Source of the DNA: JAYUDN01 sp043739785
GTDB taxonomy: Bacteria > Patescibacteriota > Gracilibacteria > BD1-5 > UBA2023
Assembly: GCA_043739785.1 (NCBI GenBank)
Contig: JAYUDN010000032.1
Location: forward strand, 1 to 62,528
Direction of reading: 5' to 3'
Length of the DNA: 62,528 nucleotides
The notes beneath the pieces were generated by a model, which ran no database searches, was not told the DNA's origin, and saw only the letters and a list, made by a program, of their open reading frames with translations. Positions 32,110 to 41,906 of this stretch are shown piece by piece (the stretch's first letter is position 1; each line of letters opens with the position of its first letter). The position numbers and the translations under genes are program-made.

Positions 32110-32775
32110 TTAATCAATAATATATCCTGAAAGTTTGACCGTGCGGATGAAGTCTCCTCAGAGTTTTTTTCGAAGGTGAGAAATGTGAACATTGATCGTT
32201 TCGAGGACCTGAGGAGAGGCATCATAGTCTCCCCAGATCGTTTCATAGAGGAAGTCACGATCGAGGACTTTACCTCGCTCTTTGATGAGGAGTTCGAGAA
32301 GGCCATACTCTTTCGGGGAAAGATCGATTCGTTTGCCATCCTTTTTAACCGATTGACTAAGTATATTGATTTCAACGGAATCGAAGTGTACGCTTTCAGA
32401 TACGACGGTACTTTTCCCATTTCTCTTCATAATATTTTCGATTCTCAATGTGAGCTCTTCGAGATCAAAGGGCTTCACGAGATAGTCATCAGCGCCGAGA
32501 GAGAGTCACTCAATTTTATCGCTCTGTTTACTCAGGGCCGTTAGGAAGAGAAAGGGAATACGAAGTGACCGAGCCGTCAGCATTCGTACCAAGGAAAGTC
32601 CATCAATACGAGGCATGAGTCGATCGATAATGAGAAAATCATAGGGCTCGGAAAGGATCATCTCTATTGCGACTTCCCCGTCGGATGCTGTCTGGGTGGT
32701 ATATCCCTTCCTAGTGAGATAGAGGGAGATATTTTCTCGTATGGTCTGATTGTCATCAATAATGAGTATTTTCAT
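32110..32775 (-). CDS. OmpR-family response regulator
   Basis: A 221-residue regulator. Receiver domain: MKILIIDDNQTIREN (acidic pair), phospho-acceptor region DFLIIDRLMPRIDG (Asp ~51), LFLTALS (switch Thr/Ser) and LVKPFDLEEL (Lys). C-terminal winged helix: IDLSPKEYGLLELLIKERGK and VLETINVHISHLRKKL. TGA codons encode Gly before LSLGADDYLVKPFD and in the tail. Start at 32775 (MKILII) chosen over 32820. It is the first gene of the operon with the kinase. Confidence 0.94.
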
Positions 32776-32824
32776 AAGAGGGGGTTGGAGGAATTGTAGG
32801 GAGTTTTTGATTCCTGGCAAAATA

Positions 32825-33331
32825 TTATTGTTTAAAGAGGCGAAGATACGCCACGTATCCTCGGTCTTTCATTTCGCTCATGGGGATAAATCGAAGCGCT
32901 GCCGAGTTCATACAGTAACGAACTCCGTGGTAGAGCTCCGGTCCATCGGTAAATCGATGACCGAGGTGAGCTCCGGATCGACGACTCGTGATCGCAATTC
33001 GTGTTTCTCAGAGAGTCGTATCTATGACTTCGATAATACTATCCTTTCGAATCGGTCGAGCGAACGTCGGCCAGCCGGTACCACTATCATACTTATCAGT
33101 AGATGAAAAAAGAGGCGTTCCGTCGATAATATCGACGTAGATTCCGGCTTCATGATTGTTCCAGTAGAGGTTATCAAAAGGTTTTTCAGTAGCATCGTTT
33201 TGTGTCACGAGATAAGATATGAGCGAGAGATCTTTGATAGAAGTCTCTGGGATACGATTCGAAAGTGGAGAAGCAATGACTTCAGAAAGAGTAATAAAAG
33301 TAAGAAGAATACCTGAAAGGAGAAATTTCAT
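32825..33331 (-). CDS. msrB: Exported MsrB
   Basis: A 168-residue MsrB with a signal peptide (FLLSGILLTFITLSEVIAS). The catalytic domain shows DSGTGWPTFARPIR, GAHLGHRFTDGPELYHGV and RYCMNSAALRFIP (catalytic Cys). Zinc-binding CxxC pairs are absent, as in the MsrAB fusion. One TGA (33008) is Gly. It is encoded upstream of the regulator-kinase pair on the same strand and is divergent from the Met-rich fasciclin gene, so it is probably the head of the stress operon. Confidence 0.95.
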
Positions 33332-33503
33332 AGGAGAGAGTGAGGGATAATTACTCCTATAGTATATAGGTCACATATTAAGAGTAGATTAAGTTCTTAC
33401 AAAAAGAGATCTTCTAAAGAAAAAAATATGACTTAATCTAGAGTTAATCTCGGTGTATAAAGTGCTTTCTGTGCGATGCACATTTATCCCTAATTTTTCT
33501 TTT

Positions 33504-34295
33504 ATGAAAAAGTTTGCTTCTCTTATGCTCCTCGGAGCGATGGTAACTTCTGGAGCTCCTTCTCTCTTTGCGGTGATGATGGACTCGAATGCCTCAATGT
33601 CGATGGACTCTTCTATGAAAATGGACGGTACCATGATGAAGTCTGATACGAGTATGATGATGAAAGGTGGTATGATGAAAATGGATTGGTCCAAACAATC
33701 AGTTATGTCCATTGCGATGCACCTTGGATACAACTGGAAGACTGACCGTTCGAAGCTTGCCAAGATGGCTGGTGTTATGAATTATCGAGGATCAGTGAGC
33801 CAAAATCTCAAGATCAAGTCCTATCTTCTCTCCGTAGCAAAAGATGCCGTGATGGTTGGTGGTGCGGCGATGATTCGGTCTCGAGATATCGTCGATAATG
33901 CCGTACTCGCGAGTAATGTAACCACCGTCGTTGCTGCTGTAGCAGCAGCAGGACTCGTCGATACCCTCAAGAGTGCTGGTCCATTTACCATATTTGCTCC
34001 TACCAACTCAGCTTTTGAGAAGCTTTCAGCGGGTACCGTCGATACCCTTCTCAAACCTGAGAATAAGGCTTCCCTCGTCGATATCCTCACCTACCACGTC
34101 GTATCTGGAAGATACACTTCGAGTGATCTCACTGATGGACTCGTCCTCACGACCGTAGAAGGGAAAAAACTTACCTTCACTCGCGTGAATGGAAAGCTCA
34201 TGATCAATGGATCGGCGATGGTTGAAACCGCTGATGTGATTTCTACCAATGGAGTCACTCACGTGATCGATACTGTACTGCTTCCTCCGAAATAA
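33504..34295 (+). CDS. Secreted fasciclin (FAS1) protein with a methionine-rich segment
   Basis: A 263-residue protein. Signal peptide KKFASLMLLGAMVTSGAPSLFA, then about 38 residues with 14 Met (e.g. MKMDGTMMKSDTSMMMKGGM), then a helical stretch (MSIAMHLGYNWKTDRSKLAKMAG) and one FAS1 domain with VAAAGLVDTLKSAGPFTIFA, PTNSAFEKLS, LVDILTYHVVSG and a C-terminal NGVTHVIDTVLLPP. FAS1 domains mediate adhesion. Start 33504 is preferred over 33453 because it gives the signal peptide. No TGA codons. It is transcribed divergently from the exported MsrB, which suggests a functional link to methionine oxidation. Confidence 0.9.
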   Translation: MKKFASLMLLGAMVTSGAPSLFAVMMDSNASMSMDSSMKMDGTMMKSDTSMMMKGGMMKMDWSKQSVMSIAMHLGYNWKTDRSKLAKMAGVMNYRGSVSQNLKIKSYLLSVAKDAVMVGGAAMIRSRDIVDNAVLASNVTTVVAAVAAAGLVDTLKSAGPFTIFAPTNSAFEKLSAGTVDTLLKPENKASLVDILTYHVVSGRYTSSDLTDGLVLTTVEGKKLTFTRVNGKLMINGSAMVETADVISTNGVTHVIDTVLLPPK

Positions 34296-34312
34296 TTTCG
34301 AATACAAAATAT

Positions 34313-34344
34313 AAAAAAGCGCTTCATACTCGAAGCGCTTTTTT
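34313..34344. terminator. Rho-independent terminator, probably bidirectional
   Basis: Inverted repeat AAAAAAGCGCTTC / GAAGCGCTTTTTT with a 6-base loop, directly after the fasciclin gene and before the convergent 34369 gene. Confidence 0.85.
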
Positions 34345-34368
34345 ATAGTAGATACATCTATTTTAGAA

Positions 34369-36924
34369 CTAATTTATCACAGTAATATAATAGGTCATCG
34401 ATGGAGGATCGATAGGCGAAGCTGTGTTATTACGAAAACCGATTTCCACCGTGTTTGTCGCCGATACGTGGGCCCAGGCAATCTCGAGTCCATTCGCGAG
34501 AGCTGTCCCAGGAGATACGATCACGCTTCCTGTGGTTTGTGCATTAGTCACCGCGAGAGTAACATTCAGATTAGAGTTTGCCGGGACACTCGAGACATTC
34601 GAAACCACCGCAGCTTTGATAATATCTGTCATAACCGTACCATTGACACCAAGTCTGAAGTCTCCTCCAACATCAAGCATTGCGCCAGGGGTATTCCGAG
34701 CAATACCAACATCACCAGCACTCGTAATACGCATGACTTCTGTCGGTGCGACATTGGAAGTACTATTTCTATTCGCGAAGACGATATCTCAGAGTGTATT
34801 TCCTGAAGTATTGGTCGTGAGAAATCCTATTTCTGCTGGCTGGTAGGCAGAAGCAGAATTATTGTATCCGAATCCGATTGTCTGTAGTGAGTTGGTCCGA
34901 TATTCATTTCACCCGACGAGGAGGTACGGCGTTCCGTAAGTATTTACCATAGTACTATCAGATCCTTGTGTTCCTCGCTTGAGTCGCATTACCCGTCCGG
35001 TCGAGGTCGTCTCATAGACATCAAGTCGATTGATCGGAGAAGCGGTCCCGATTCCTATATTTCCCCCTCCGGCTATGATATTATTATTGACATCAACTCC
35101 TGGATTGACATAGAAATAGTCGGTACGATTCGCCGGAACAGAGAGAACCGCAAACCATCAGGCGACGCGCGAACCATCGGAGTTCCAGATACCACCTGTG
35201 AGATTACAAGTAGCAGTCGAAGTACAGCTCATCGTAGAGTTCCAGTTTTTCAGCCTTCCTCCTCGAAAAAAGAGTGGCGTATCAACACGATCACTCATCA
35301 CGAGCTGATACGCATAGGATGCTCCTGTGGTGTTGATATTATAGGCTGAGGACGAGAAATTTGCCCATGGTGATTGGACACAAGAAGCAGAAACGCCATT
35401 CCCTGACCCATTACAAACTGAGTTTGGACTCGTTGATTGGGCAATGTTAGGGGCATACTGAGGAAATGCGCTTACATCGGTCGTGGTAAACGTCTGCTGT
35501 TGACCTGAGATAAAATACTGATTATATGAGAGTGGGAGTTTATAGTTGATGAGGTCCTGAGTCGCTTGCGAGCTAGATGAAGTATAGACGGAGATATTTC
35601 CCGCTGAAGTAAGAACGACGTCTCCACTCGATGTAATACCGAGAGGTTTCGATGTAGCACTGAGTGGAGTGGTGACAGGAAGTGAAGCGAGGCGAAGTCC
35701 ACTGACACCAGAAACTCAGGAATCAATCGAGAGCTGAGCGGTCGGAGCATTGGTTCCAATACCTACAAATCCCCCAGTCTCAAATACCTCACTTGATCCC
35801 GTAAGGACCAAGGTCGAACCGGAAAGTGTCCATTTTGCCATCGCATTGGTCGTACCCGTTCCTGTGACGCCTGGAGAATACGAACTACACTGCCACCTAG
35901 AACTTCCAGAATTATAAGAAAGTATCTGGGTATCCGAACATCGAACTCCATTCGGGCGATAATCAAGATAACCATTGGTGATGTAGGTATTTCCAGAAAC
36001 TTGGAATTTCGCAGTCGGTGAGGTCGTCCCGATTCCGATATTGCCACCGGTTGAGTAGAGTTCTGAAATATAAATCCCAGTTCCGCCGGTTCCAAATTTT
36101 GTAAGGTATCCCTCTGTTCCGCCGGTAATCCCGGTTGCAGAAATAGAGGCGGTAGAACACTGCCACCTCGCACTCGCGAGATTATAAGCGAGTATCTCTC
36201 CATTTGCACAGGCCGAACCATTCGGACGATAATCAAGGTATCCATTGGTTATGTAGGTATTCCCAGAAACTTGGAATTTCGCAGAGGGAGTAGTGGTTCC
36301 GATTCCGATATTCCCACCCGTTGAGAAGAGTTCTGAGTTGTAAAGACCATTTCCTCCGGTTCCGAACTTCGTAACATATCCCTCAGTTCCTCCAATAATC
36401 CCCGTTGCTGTGAGAGTTGGTATCACGACGGTCGTACACTGCCAACGAGCCAGGAACGCGCTGTAGGAAAGATACTCTCCATTCGCACAGGCGATACCAT
36501 TCGGTCGGTAGTCAAGATATCCATTGGTAATGGTCACATTTCCGGAAACTTGGAATTTGGCGGTTGGTACGGTCGTCCCGATTCCGATATTTCAACCAGT
36601 TGAAAAGAGTTCTGAGTTGTAGAGACCATTTCCTCCGGTTCCGAACTTGGTCACATATCCCTCTGTTCCTCCGATGATCCCGGTTGCGGACATCGTCGGG
36701 ATAGAAACAACGACACAGTCGGGCTGCATATAGGTGGTCGCTCCTCAGGAGAATCCCACCACGTAGGAATTTGCCGGACAAGGGTTATTGACAGCATTCT
36801 GGAAGTACTGAGTAAATTTTCCTCATGCCATTTCCCCTGCTGGGGTATCGGCTGGGAAGACCAATGCTCCTGCCGTCGCAATCGGAAGAAAGAGTGAGAT
36901 GAGGAGAAATGAAAGAGATTTCAT
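34369..36924 (-). CDS. Secreted repeat protein with tail-fibre-like repeats, 851 aa
   Basis: A continuous code-25 frame; I scanned every codon between 34741 and 35760 for stops. A signal peptide (LSFLLISLFLPIATAGALVF) is followed by 93-residue repeats containing ITNGYLDYRPNG, ARWQC, GTEGYVTKFGTGGNGLY and STGGNIGIGTTTPSAKFQVS. The GIGTT(x)P(x)AKFQV(S/T)G unit is common in phage tail-fibre and adhesin stalks (peptidase S74-associated). The downstream part has single units (VGIGTNAPTAQLSIDS, GDVGIARNTPGAMLDVGG) and a beta-rich C-terminus. No S74 autoprotease domain is evident. Probably a trimeric fibrous surface protein. Confidence 0.85.
35950..36720 (-). repeat. Tandem 279-bp coding repeats
   Basis: Two full 93-codon units (about 36256-36534 and 35977-36255) plus partial units on either side, recognised by recurring TAATGGATATCTTGATTA-type and GGAAAATTTCAAGTTTC-type coding stretches on the minus strand. 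The units encode ITNGYLDYRPNG to AKFQVSGN. Confidence 0.75.
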
Positions 36925-36949
36925 AAAAGAAAATTATGAGTAAAGAAGT

Positions 36950-38305
36950 TTAGAAATCAAGACCAGGTGGTGGATCTGATAGCATACGTGGTTCGTATTC
37001 GATAATGAAAGAATACGTGTCCATATCGGTAGATCGGGTATATGCTCGATGGGTAAAATTAAAGGTTTCATCTCCAGAGACGAAATTTCTAAAATAGTTA
37101 AAATCATATTTACGAGCGATTTCCTCAGAACAAAGAGGAAGAGATACAGGACAAATCGGAACTTCCCGAGCCGCTCCTCCTATCGTATTACGAGAAGCGA
37201 TAATCCCCTTCACATAGAGTTGGTTAATCGGAATATTCAAAATAGAGGTATCGATATAGGAGGAAGCCACCCCGGTAATTACATCCTTGGTGCCAGAGAC
37301 GACTGATCCTTCTGCGACCAGTGAGGCATTTATAGCATCGGGGATAGCCCCCCCAAGATCTCCTTCGATATAGATATTTCCACCGGATCCACTCGCGTTC
37401 TTGAGGGCAATCAGGGCGACCGGATGATCTGCATTTTCAAAAACAGAACCTTTGATGATGATATCACCTCCGACTACAATATAGGATCGATTCCGAGTGG
37501 ATTCCCAACCCGAAGAGGGAACGGTATAGTCACTATTTTCTATAATCTGATAATTGATAAATGGATTGAGACTAAAGTATCCTCGTTTCATTTCCGCAAC
37601 CTTTCGTTTCACAGACATGATAAAATCCTGAAATGATACGCTATCGAAAGAAGTTTGGGTGGGATTATAGACGGTGATATAGGTTCGTTTTCCAGAGATA
37701 TTTCCGAAGACAAATACTCGTCCCTGAAACCCAAGTGTGAGTGAGGCGACACCGACCGATTGGAATGGAATCCAACCAACACTCTCTGAGTAGCCGAACC
37801 CAGAAAGTTCGAGAGTATCAGGATTGTAATGTACCGATGAAATAGAAGAGACCGAGGTATCCGATCCGAGTCAAAGGTAGATCCATCCGGCATTTTGGGA
37901 CCAGGCATATCCTCCAATATCACAAAGAAGTCATCCAGAAAGGATATTAATCGGACAGGTCATATAGGGAGCTGGAACAGTCCAGACCATATGATTAAAA
38001 TTCACCCAACCGAGGTTATGTGACCAAAAAGACCCATGCAACGTACCATCCGTATCAATATAGGGGTGAAAAGTCGGATTCGTCGTAGCGTAAAACCATA
38101 TTGAACCAGCATTCCCAGAACTATTCCAAACATCAGGAACGCTCACGATGCCAGAAAGAGTATATATCACAGGGTCTGCATGCACTGGGGTAAGTGGGAT
38201 GAACTCGATAATCACACTTAGCAGAGCCATAAGTGTGATTTTCCAGAAAAGAATTCGAATCGAGCGTCCCATAAGAGAACAAAATAATCGAGTACTATTT
38301 TTCAT
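36950..38305 (-). CDS. Secreted/surface protein with W-S-x-x-x-G-W repeats, about 451 aa
   Basis: Frame to TAG-free end at 36950, joined across TGA codons at 37931 and near 37880. The N-terminal span KITLMALLSVIIEFIPLTPVHA is a signal or anchor. Three related units follow: GSFWSHNLGWVNF, GYAWSQNAGWIYLG and GFGYSESVGWIPF. The C-terminal part includes SYIVVGGDIIIKGSVFENA and NIYIEGDL, a parallel beta-helix-like pattern. In-frame starts exist at 38395 (GTG), 38350, 38305 and 38272; 38305 is a compromise. No enzymatic motif. It sits directly upstream of the repeat protein and may share its function. Confidence 0.75.
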
Positions 38306-38457
38306 AGTACCAGATAAGTTTGAAAAAGTCCAAAATACCGCTCTTCCCATCTCTCGAAGTCCTTTTATAAAAATAATTATCGCAGCCCATCCCACATCAT
38401 TGACTAAAGATATGTAGGCTGATACATTCCATAGAAATAACTATTTGTAAGAAATAT

Positions 38458-39306
38458 CTAGTTCGAAGAGGAGAAAAGTTCACTTTTACTCCCACTCGAT
38501 TGGAACATCCTCCCATCATTTGCAAGAAGTACTCACTCAATTCCATGTGTTTGTTCGAGGAGGAGTGTGGCCTCTTCGAATGGCATAACACAGAGGGTCG
38601 TAGCATAGCCATCGGCTACCATACCATTCTCGGCTTCGATATAGCTCGCAAGTACACTCTGCGCAGAAATGCCCGTATGAGGATTAATCAGATGATGGTG
38701 GTTGCCCCATTTTCTACGAGATCCTGAGGAGCATGCGAAGAAATCATCCCTGAGCGTGATAATCCCGATAGCCTCATCGAAGTGGAGTGGATGCTCGAGG
38801 CCGACCCTCCAGTCCCCCTTTCCATAGAGGTCCCCTCAAAAGTTTATAAGAAAAGTATCGTACATACTCAACATTTCTTTGAGCACATCCAGGAGATATC
38901 CCTTCCCCACCCCCCCGAACTCGAGGAGGACATCTCCCCCGAGAGATACCTTGTTTCACTCGATAATAATAGATCGATAGTCACACCGGTTGTTATTGGA
39001 ACGTTCTCCCGTGACCCCATACCCGAGTCGTGACAAGATAGAACCAACGGTTGGATCAAAGTAGCCATCAGAGAGTTCGGCCAGCTCGAGAGAAAAAATA
39101 AGCATCGTTCGTGCATCATCATCGAGAAGTGCCGTCCTTTCTTTATTCAATGTTGAAAGCCAATTCTTGTCAATAAACCGAGAGAATTTCGACTCGAAAG
39201 CTATGAGCCGTTCTCGTATGGCGCAAAAAACCTCCTCACAGGTTGAGGAGGTATCGACCGATATCTCGAGGTGGGTTCCGATGATATCAAGAGCGAATTG
39301 TTGCAT
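38458..39306 (-). CDS. apbE: FAD:protein FMN transferase, ApbE family
   Basis: A 282-residue ApbE that attaches FMN to Ser/Thr in FMN-binding domains. Visible: DIIGTHLEISVDT, FSRFIDKNWLSTLN, GYFDPTVGSILSRLGYG, VLLEFGGVGKGYLLD (the conserved GGhaKGy loop), LINFGGDLYG, DWRVGLEHP and HHHLINPHTG with the Mg-site region. TGA codons encode Gly in several motifs, including FGGDLYG. No signal peptide is visible, so either it acts in the cytoplasm or its export signal is missing. It is encoded just upstream of three FMN-binding-domain lipoproteins, its likely substrates, on the same strand. Confidence 0.92.
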
Positions 39307-39315
39307 GCCCGAATA

Positions 39316-39816
39316 TTAGAGTTTGGCGATAAACTGATTGAATGCTCCGGTTGTAAGGCTAGAACCACCGACGGCCGAGAGCTGAAGATCTGCAATTTTC
39401 TTTCCTACCACTTCCCCAGAGATAGCCTTTGCAAATGCTTCCTGACGCATTTTACTGATTCCGTGTTCAGCCATAGGAGTCGCAGTTACAGCGGTAATCA
39501 TACCGTTATCAGTGGTGAGTGAGAACTCGATCTGGTCAGTTCCTGCAGGATTGTTGTAGGATATGGTCTCTGTCTTCGTAATCGGAGTCGTCGAAGGAGC
39601 CCCTGTTCCTGTAGTTGAAGGAGTCGTAACAGGAGTAGGGGGCATTGGAGTTTCTGAACTCGTCCCGGTGACACCCGTATCTTTGACGACGACGGGAGTC
39701 TGAGAAGAAGTATCAGATACGGGAGTAACTACGGGAGCTGAAGTTGTAGAAACACAAGACGAAAGGGTTGAAAGAGTCGCGAGAAGCATAAGTGGAGCGA
39801 CGATACGTGTGTTCAT
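39316..39816 (-). CDS. FMN-binding-domain lipoprotein 1
   Basis: A 166-residue lipoprotein: signal RIVAPLMLLATLSTLSSC, a Pro/Thr/Ser-rich linker, then an FMN_bind-like domain with TDNGMITAVTATPMAEHG and the C-terminal AVGGSSLTTGAFNQFI. The second-last Thr of GSSLTT corresponds to the flavinylated residue of SGATxT in NqrC/RnfG-type proteins. It is 9 bases downstream of nothing but directly before apbE in transcription order (apbE is downstream on the minus strand). Start 39816 chosen over 39903 for the signal peptide. Confidence 0.8.
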   Translation of the reverse strand: MNTRIVAPLMLLATLSTLSSCVSTTSAPVVTPVSDTSSQTPVVVKDTGVTGTSSETPMPPTPVTTPSTTGTGAPSTTPITKTETISYNNPAGTDQIEFSLTTDNGMITAVTATPMAEHGISKMRQEAFAKAISGEVVGKKIADLQLSAVGGSSLTTGAFNQFIAKL

Positions 39817-40050
39817 AAAATGATAATTAATAAATAACAGACAAAGTATATCTATTATTTTGAAAGTAGAAAGTATTTTTTGTTTTTTTGAAACGTATTC
39901 CATATCGTCTTAGAATCTAGTGAGTGATGGAAGATTGGGTGTAATAAATTGTTCTCCTTTAAACACATCTCACCATATCGTGAATGGGCATATTCTATTT
40001 TTAGAAGCGAGTTCTGACGATACCATAGGGAGTTTCGCAAGATATACCTT

Positions 40051-40749
40051 CTATAGTTGTGTAATAAACTGATTGAAAGCTCCGGTTTCGAGACTCGCAC
40101 CCCCGATGACCGTGAGATGGAGGTCTCTGATTCTCTTCCCGATAACTTCAGTAGAGATCGCCTGAGCAAATGCTTTTTGATGCTCAAGATTAGTACTATT
40201 TTTTGCTTTTGGTGTGACAGTGAGAGCCCATACAACCCCTCTGTGAGCTATAAGCGTAAACTCGATATTTTCAGATCCTGAAGGAGTAGTATAGGTAATC
40301 ATCTTCGTTATTCCATCTGGAGCAGGCGAAGGAGTCACCACTGATGTAGAGGCGGTAGATCCTGATTCCAACTTTGAGGAGGTGGTAGGAGTAGTTTTTG
40401 AAACTCCCGAACTCATAGAAGTGGAAGATGTAGAAGGAGGTGAACTAGTTGTTCCTGATTCGATTTTTACAGAAGAGGTTGGCGTAGATTTTGGGACACT
40501 CGAACTCGTCGAAGTCATAGGAGTAGCTGGGGCACTTTTGGCCACTTCAGCCGTGGTCGTCATCTTCGGAGTAGTCGAACTGGTCGAAGGAGTCGAAGAA
40601 ACCGAAACTGCTTTGACCTCTACTGGTTGAGTAGGTGCCTCATTTGTGGTAGAAACGGGGCTGCGATCAGATGGTACCGTTTTCGAACAAGCTGTAAGCG
40701 TCGAGAATCAAATGAGAAGTACAAATAGAATAGCAATCTGTTGTTTCAT
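40051..40749 (-). CDS. FMN-binding-domain lipoprotein 2
   Basis: A 232-residue paralogue of the gene at 39316. Lipoprotein signal IAILFVLLIGFSTLTAC (its Gly is TGA), a very long Ser/Thr/Pro linker of about 120 residues, and the domain VWALTVTPKAKNSTN to VIGGASLETGAFNQFITQL. At the expected flavinylation site this copy has Glu-Thr where the two others have Thr-Thr, so the acceptor may be shifted by one residue or lost. Confidence 0.78.
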
Positions 40750-40891
40750 AGAGGTAAAGTTAAGGGAGTGGATAAGTAAAATTGACTAAAAAATTATATA
40801 ATTTTATCGAGGAAAACAAACTATATTCACAAGACTTTTCTATAAAAATATTTTAAAAATATCTAGCAGTCATCATAAAAAATATTCCAGA

Positions 40892-41161
40892 TTAACGGCT
40901 TACGCTTCCGCTATTTCCAGATCAAGATTGTATTTGCCCTGAAAGTGAGACATCAGTTGCGGGAGGCATTGCTTGAGGTCCGAAAGTACGTCCAGAAAAT
41001 GATCGATGCATCCTATCAAAAGTCCGTCAGTTCATAGTCCGTCCACTCATAAAACCTGGATTTCTTGGAATATGTCGAGTGACGCGAGCAGTGGTGCTAT
41101 AAGAGGCAAGGGTTCCGAGGGAAAGTACTCCCACGATAGGCAAAAGAAATATACGTTTCAT
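40892..41161 (-). CDS. Small secreted Arg/Met/Ser-rich protein, 89 aa
   Basis: Signal peptide RIFLLPIVGVLSLGTLASYS, then a low-complexity basic region with FMSGRTMNGRTFDRMHRSFS and a Gly/Ser tail. Two TGA codons are Gly. No family recognised. It lies between FMN-binding lipoproteins 2 and 3 on the same strand, so it may belong to the same surface system. Confidence 0.6.
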
Positions 41162-41205
41162 ATGCTATAAGATAAGGAATAAAAAATGAAGGTGTTCTCA
41201 AGATT

Positions 41206-41676
41206 CTAGAGACTAGACAGGAACTGTTCAAAGGCCATTGTCGTTAGGCTCGCCCCTCAGAGGGCATGAAGATTGAGGTCCGTAAGTTTTCTACCGACGA
41301 CCGAACCGGCGACCTTTCGAGCAAAGGCATCCTGATACTGCTTACTTTCACGATCTCCTGATACTCGAAGAGCACTCACAGAATCAATAACTCCATCTGA
41401 GACAGTTACGGAAAATTCTGTAGTAGAAGTTCCTCCTTCCGGTACGGAGTAAGAGATTTGAGCTTTCTTGGTCTTACTCGGAGAAGTGGTGGTTGCTGAT
41501 GGAATCGGAGTCGGCATGGTTGAAGGCGTCGATACTGGAGAAGGAGTTGTCACACTCGTAGACGTGGATCCCGTATCGTTAGTAATCCGCATCGTATCGG
41601 AAAAAGTGCCAGAACAACTCGCGAGCGTTGTCAGGAAAACCAGGAGAATCAGCGGAGAGGTAATGCGTAAAGACAT
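41206..41676 (-). CDS. FMN-binding-domain lipoprotein 3
   Basis: A 156-residue paralogue with signal ITSPLILLVFLTTLASC, a Thr/Pro/Ser linker, the domain core TVSDGVIDSVSALRVSGDRE and the C-terminal HALGGASLTTMAFEQFLSSL. The Gly-Gly is partly TGA-encoded (41257). The GASLTT acceptor motif is intact. Start 41676 chosen over 41748. Confidence 0.8.
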
Positions 41677-41906
41677 GGTGTAAGAATTAAATAATGTGGC
41701 TACTATAGTGAGTGAAGGTAAGAGGAACGTAAGATGGAAAAAAATCATTTTGGAAATATTTTCTCACAATAATCAGATTTGAATCCTAGTTAATGTGCAA
41801 AAACTGGCCTTACAGCAAAATAGGTTCTTTTGAAATAGAAAGTTTAATTAGTGAAAAGGCAAAACTTAAGAGTGCATTGTGTTCTAAAATTTTATGAACA
41901 TTTTAG

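Noticed and set aside
33504..34295. Copper-resistance protein (PcoA/CopA-type Met-rich)
   Set aside because: The structured part is clearly FAS1, and no cupredoxin or P-type ATPase is adjacent. Copper binding is kept only as an alternative.
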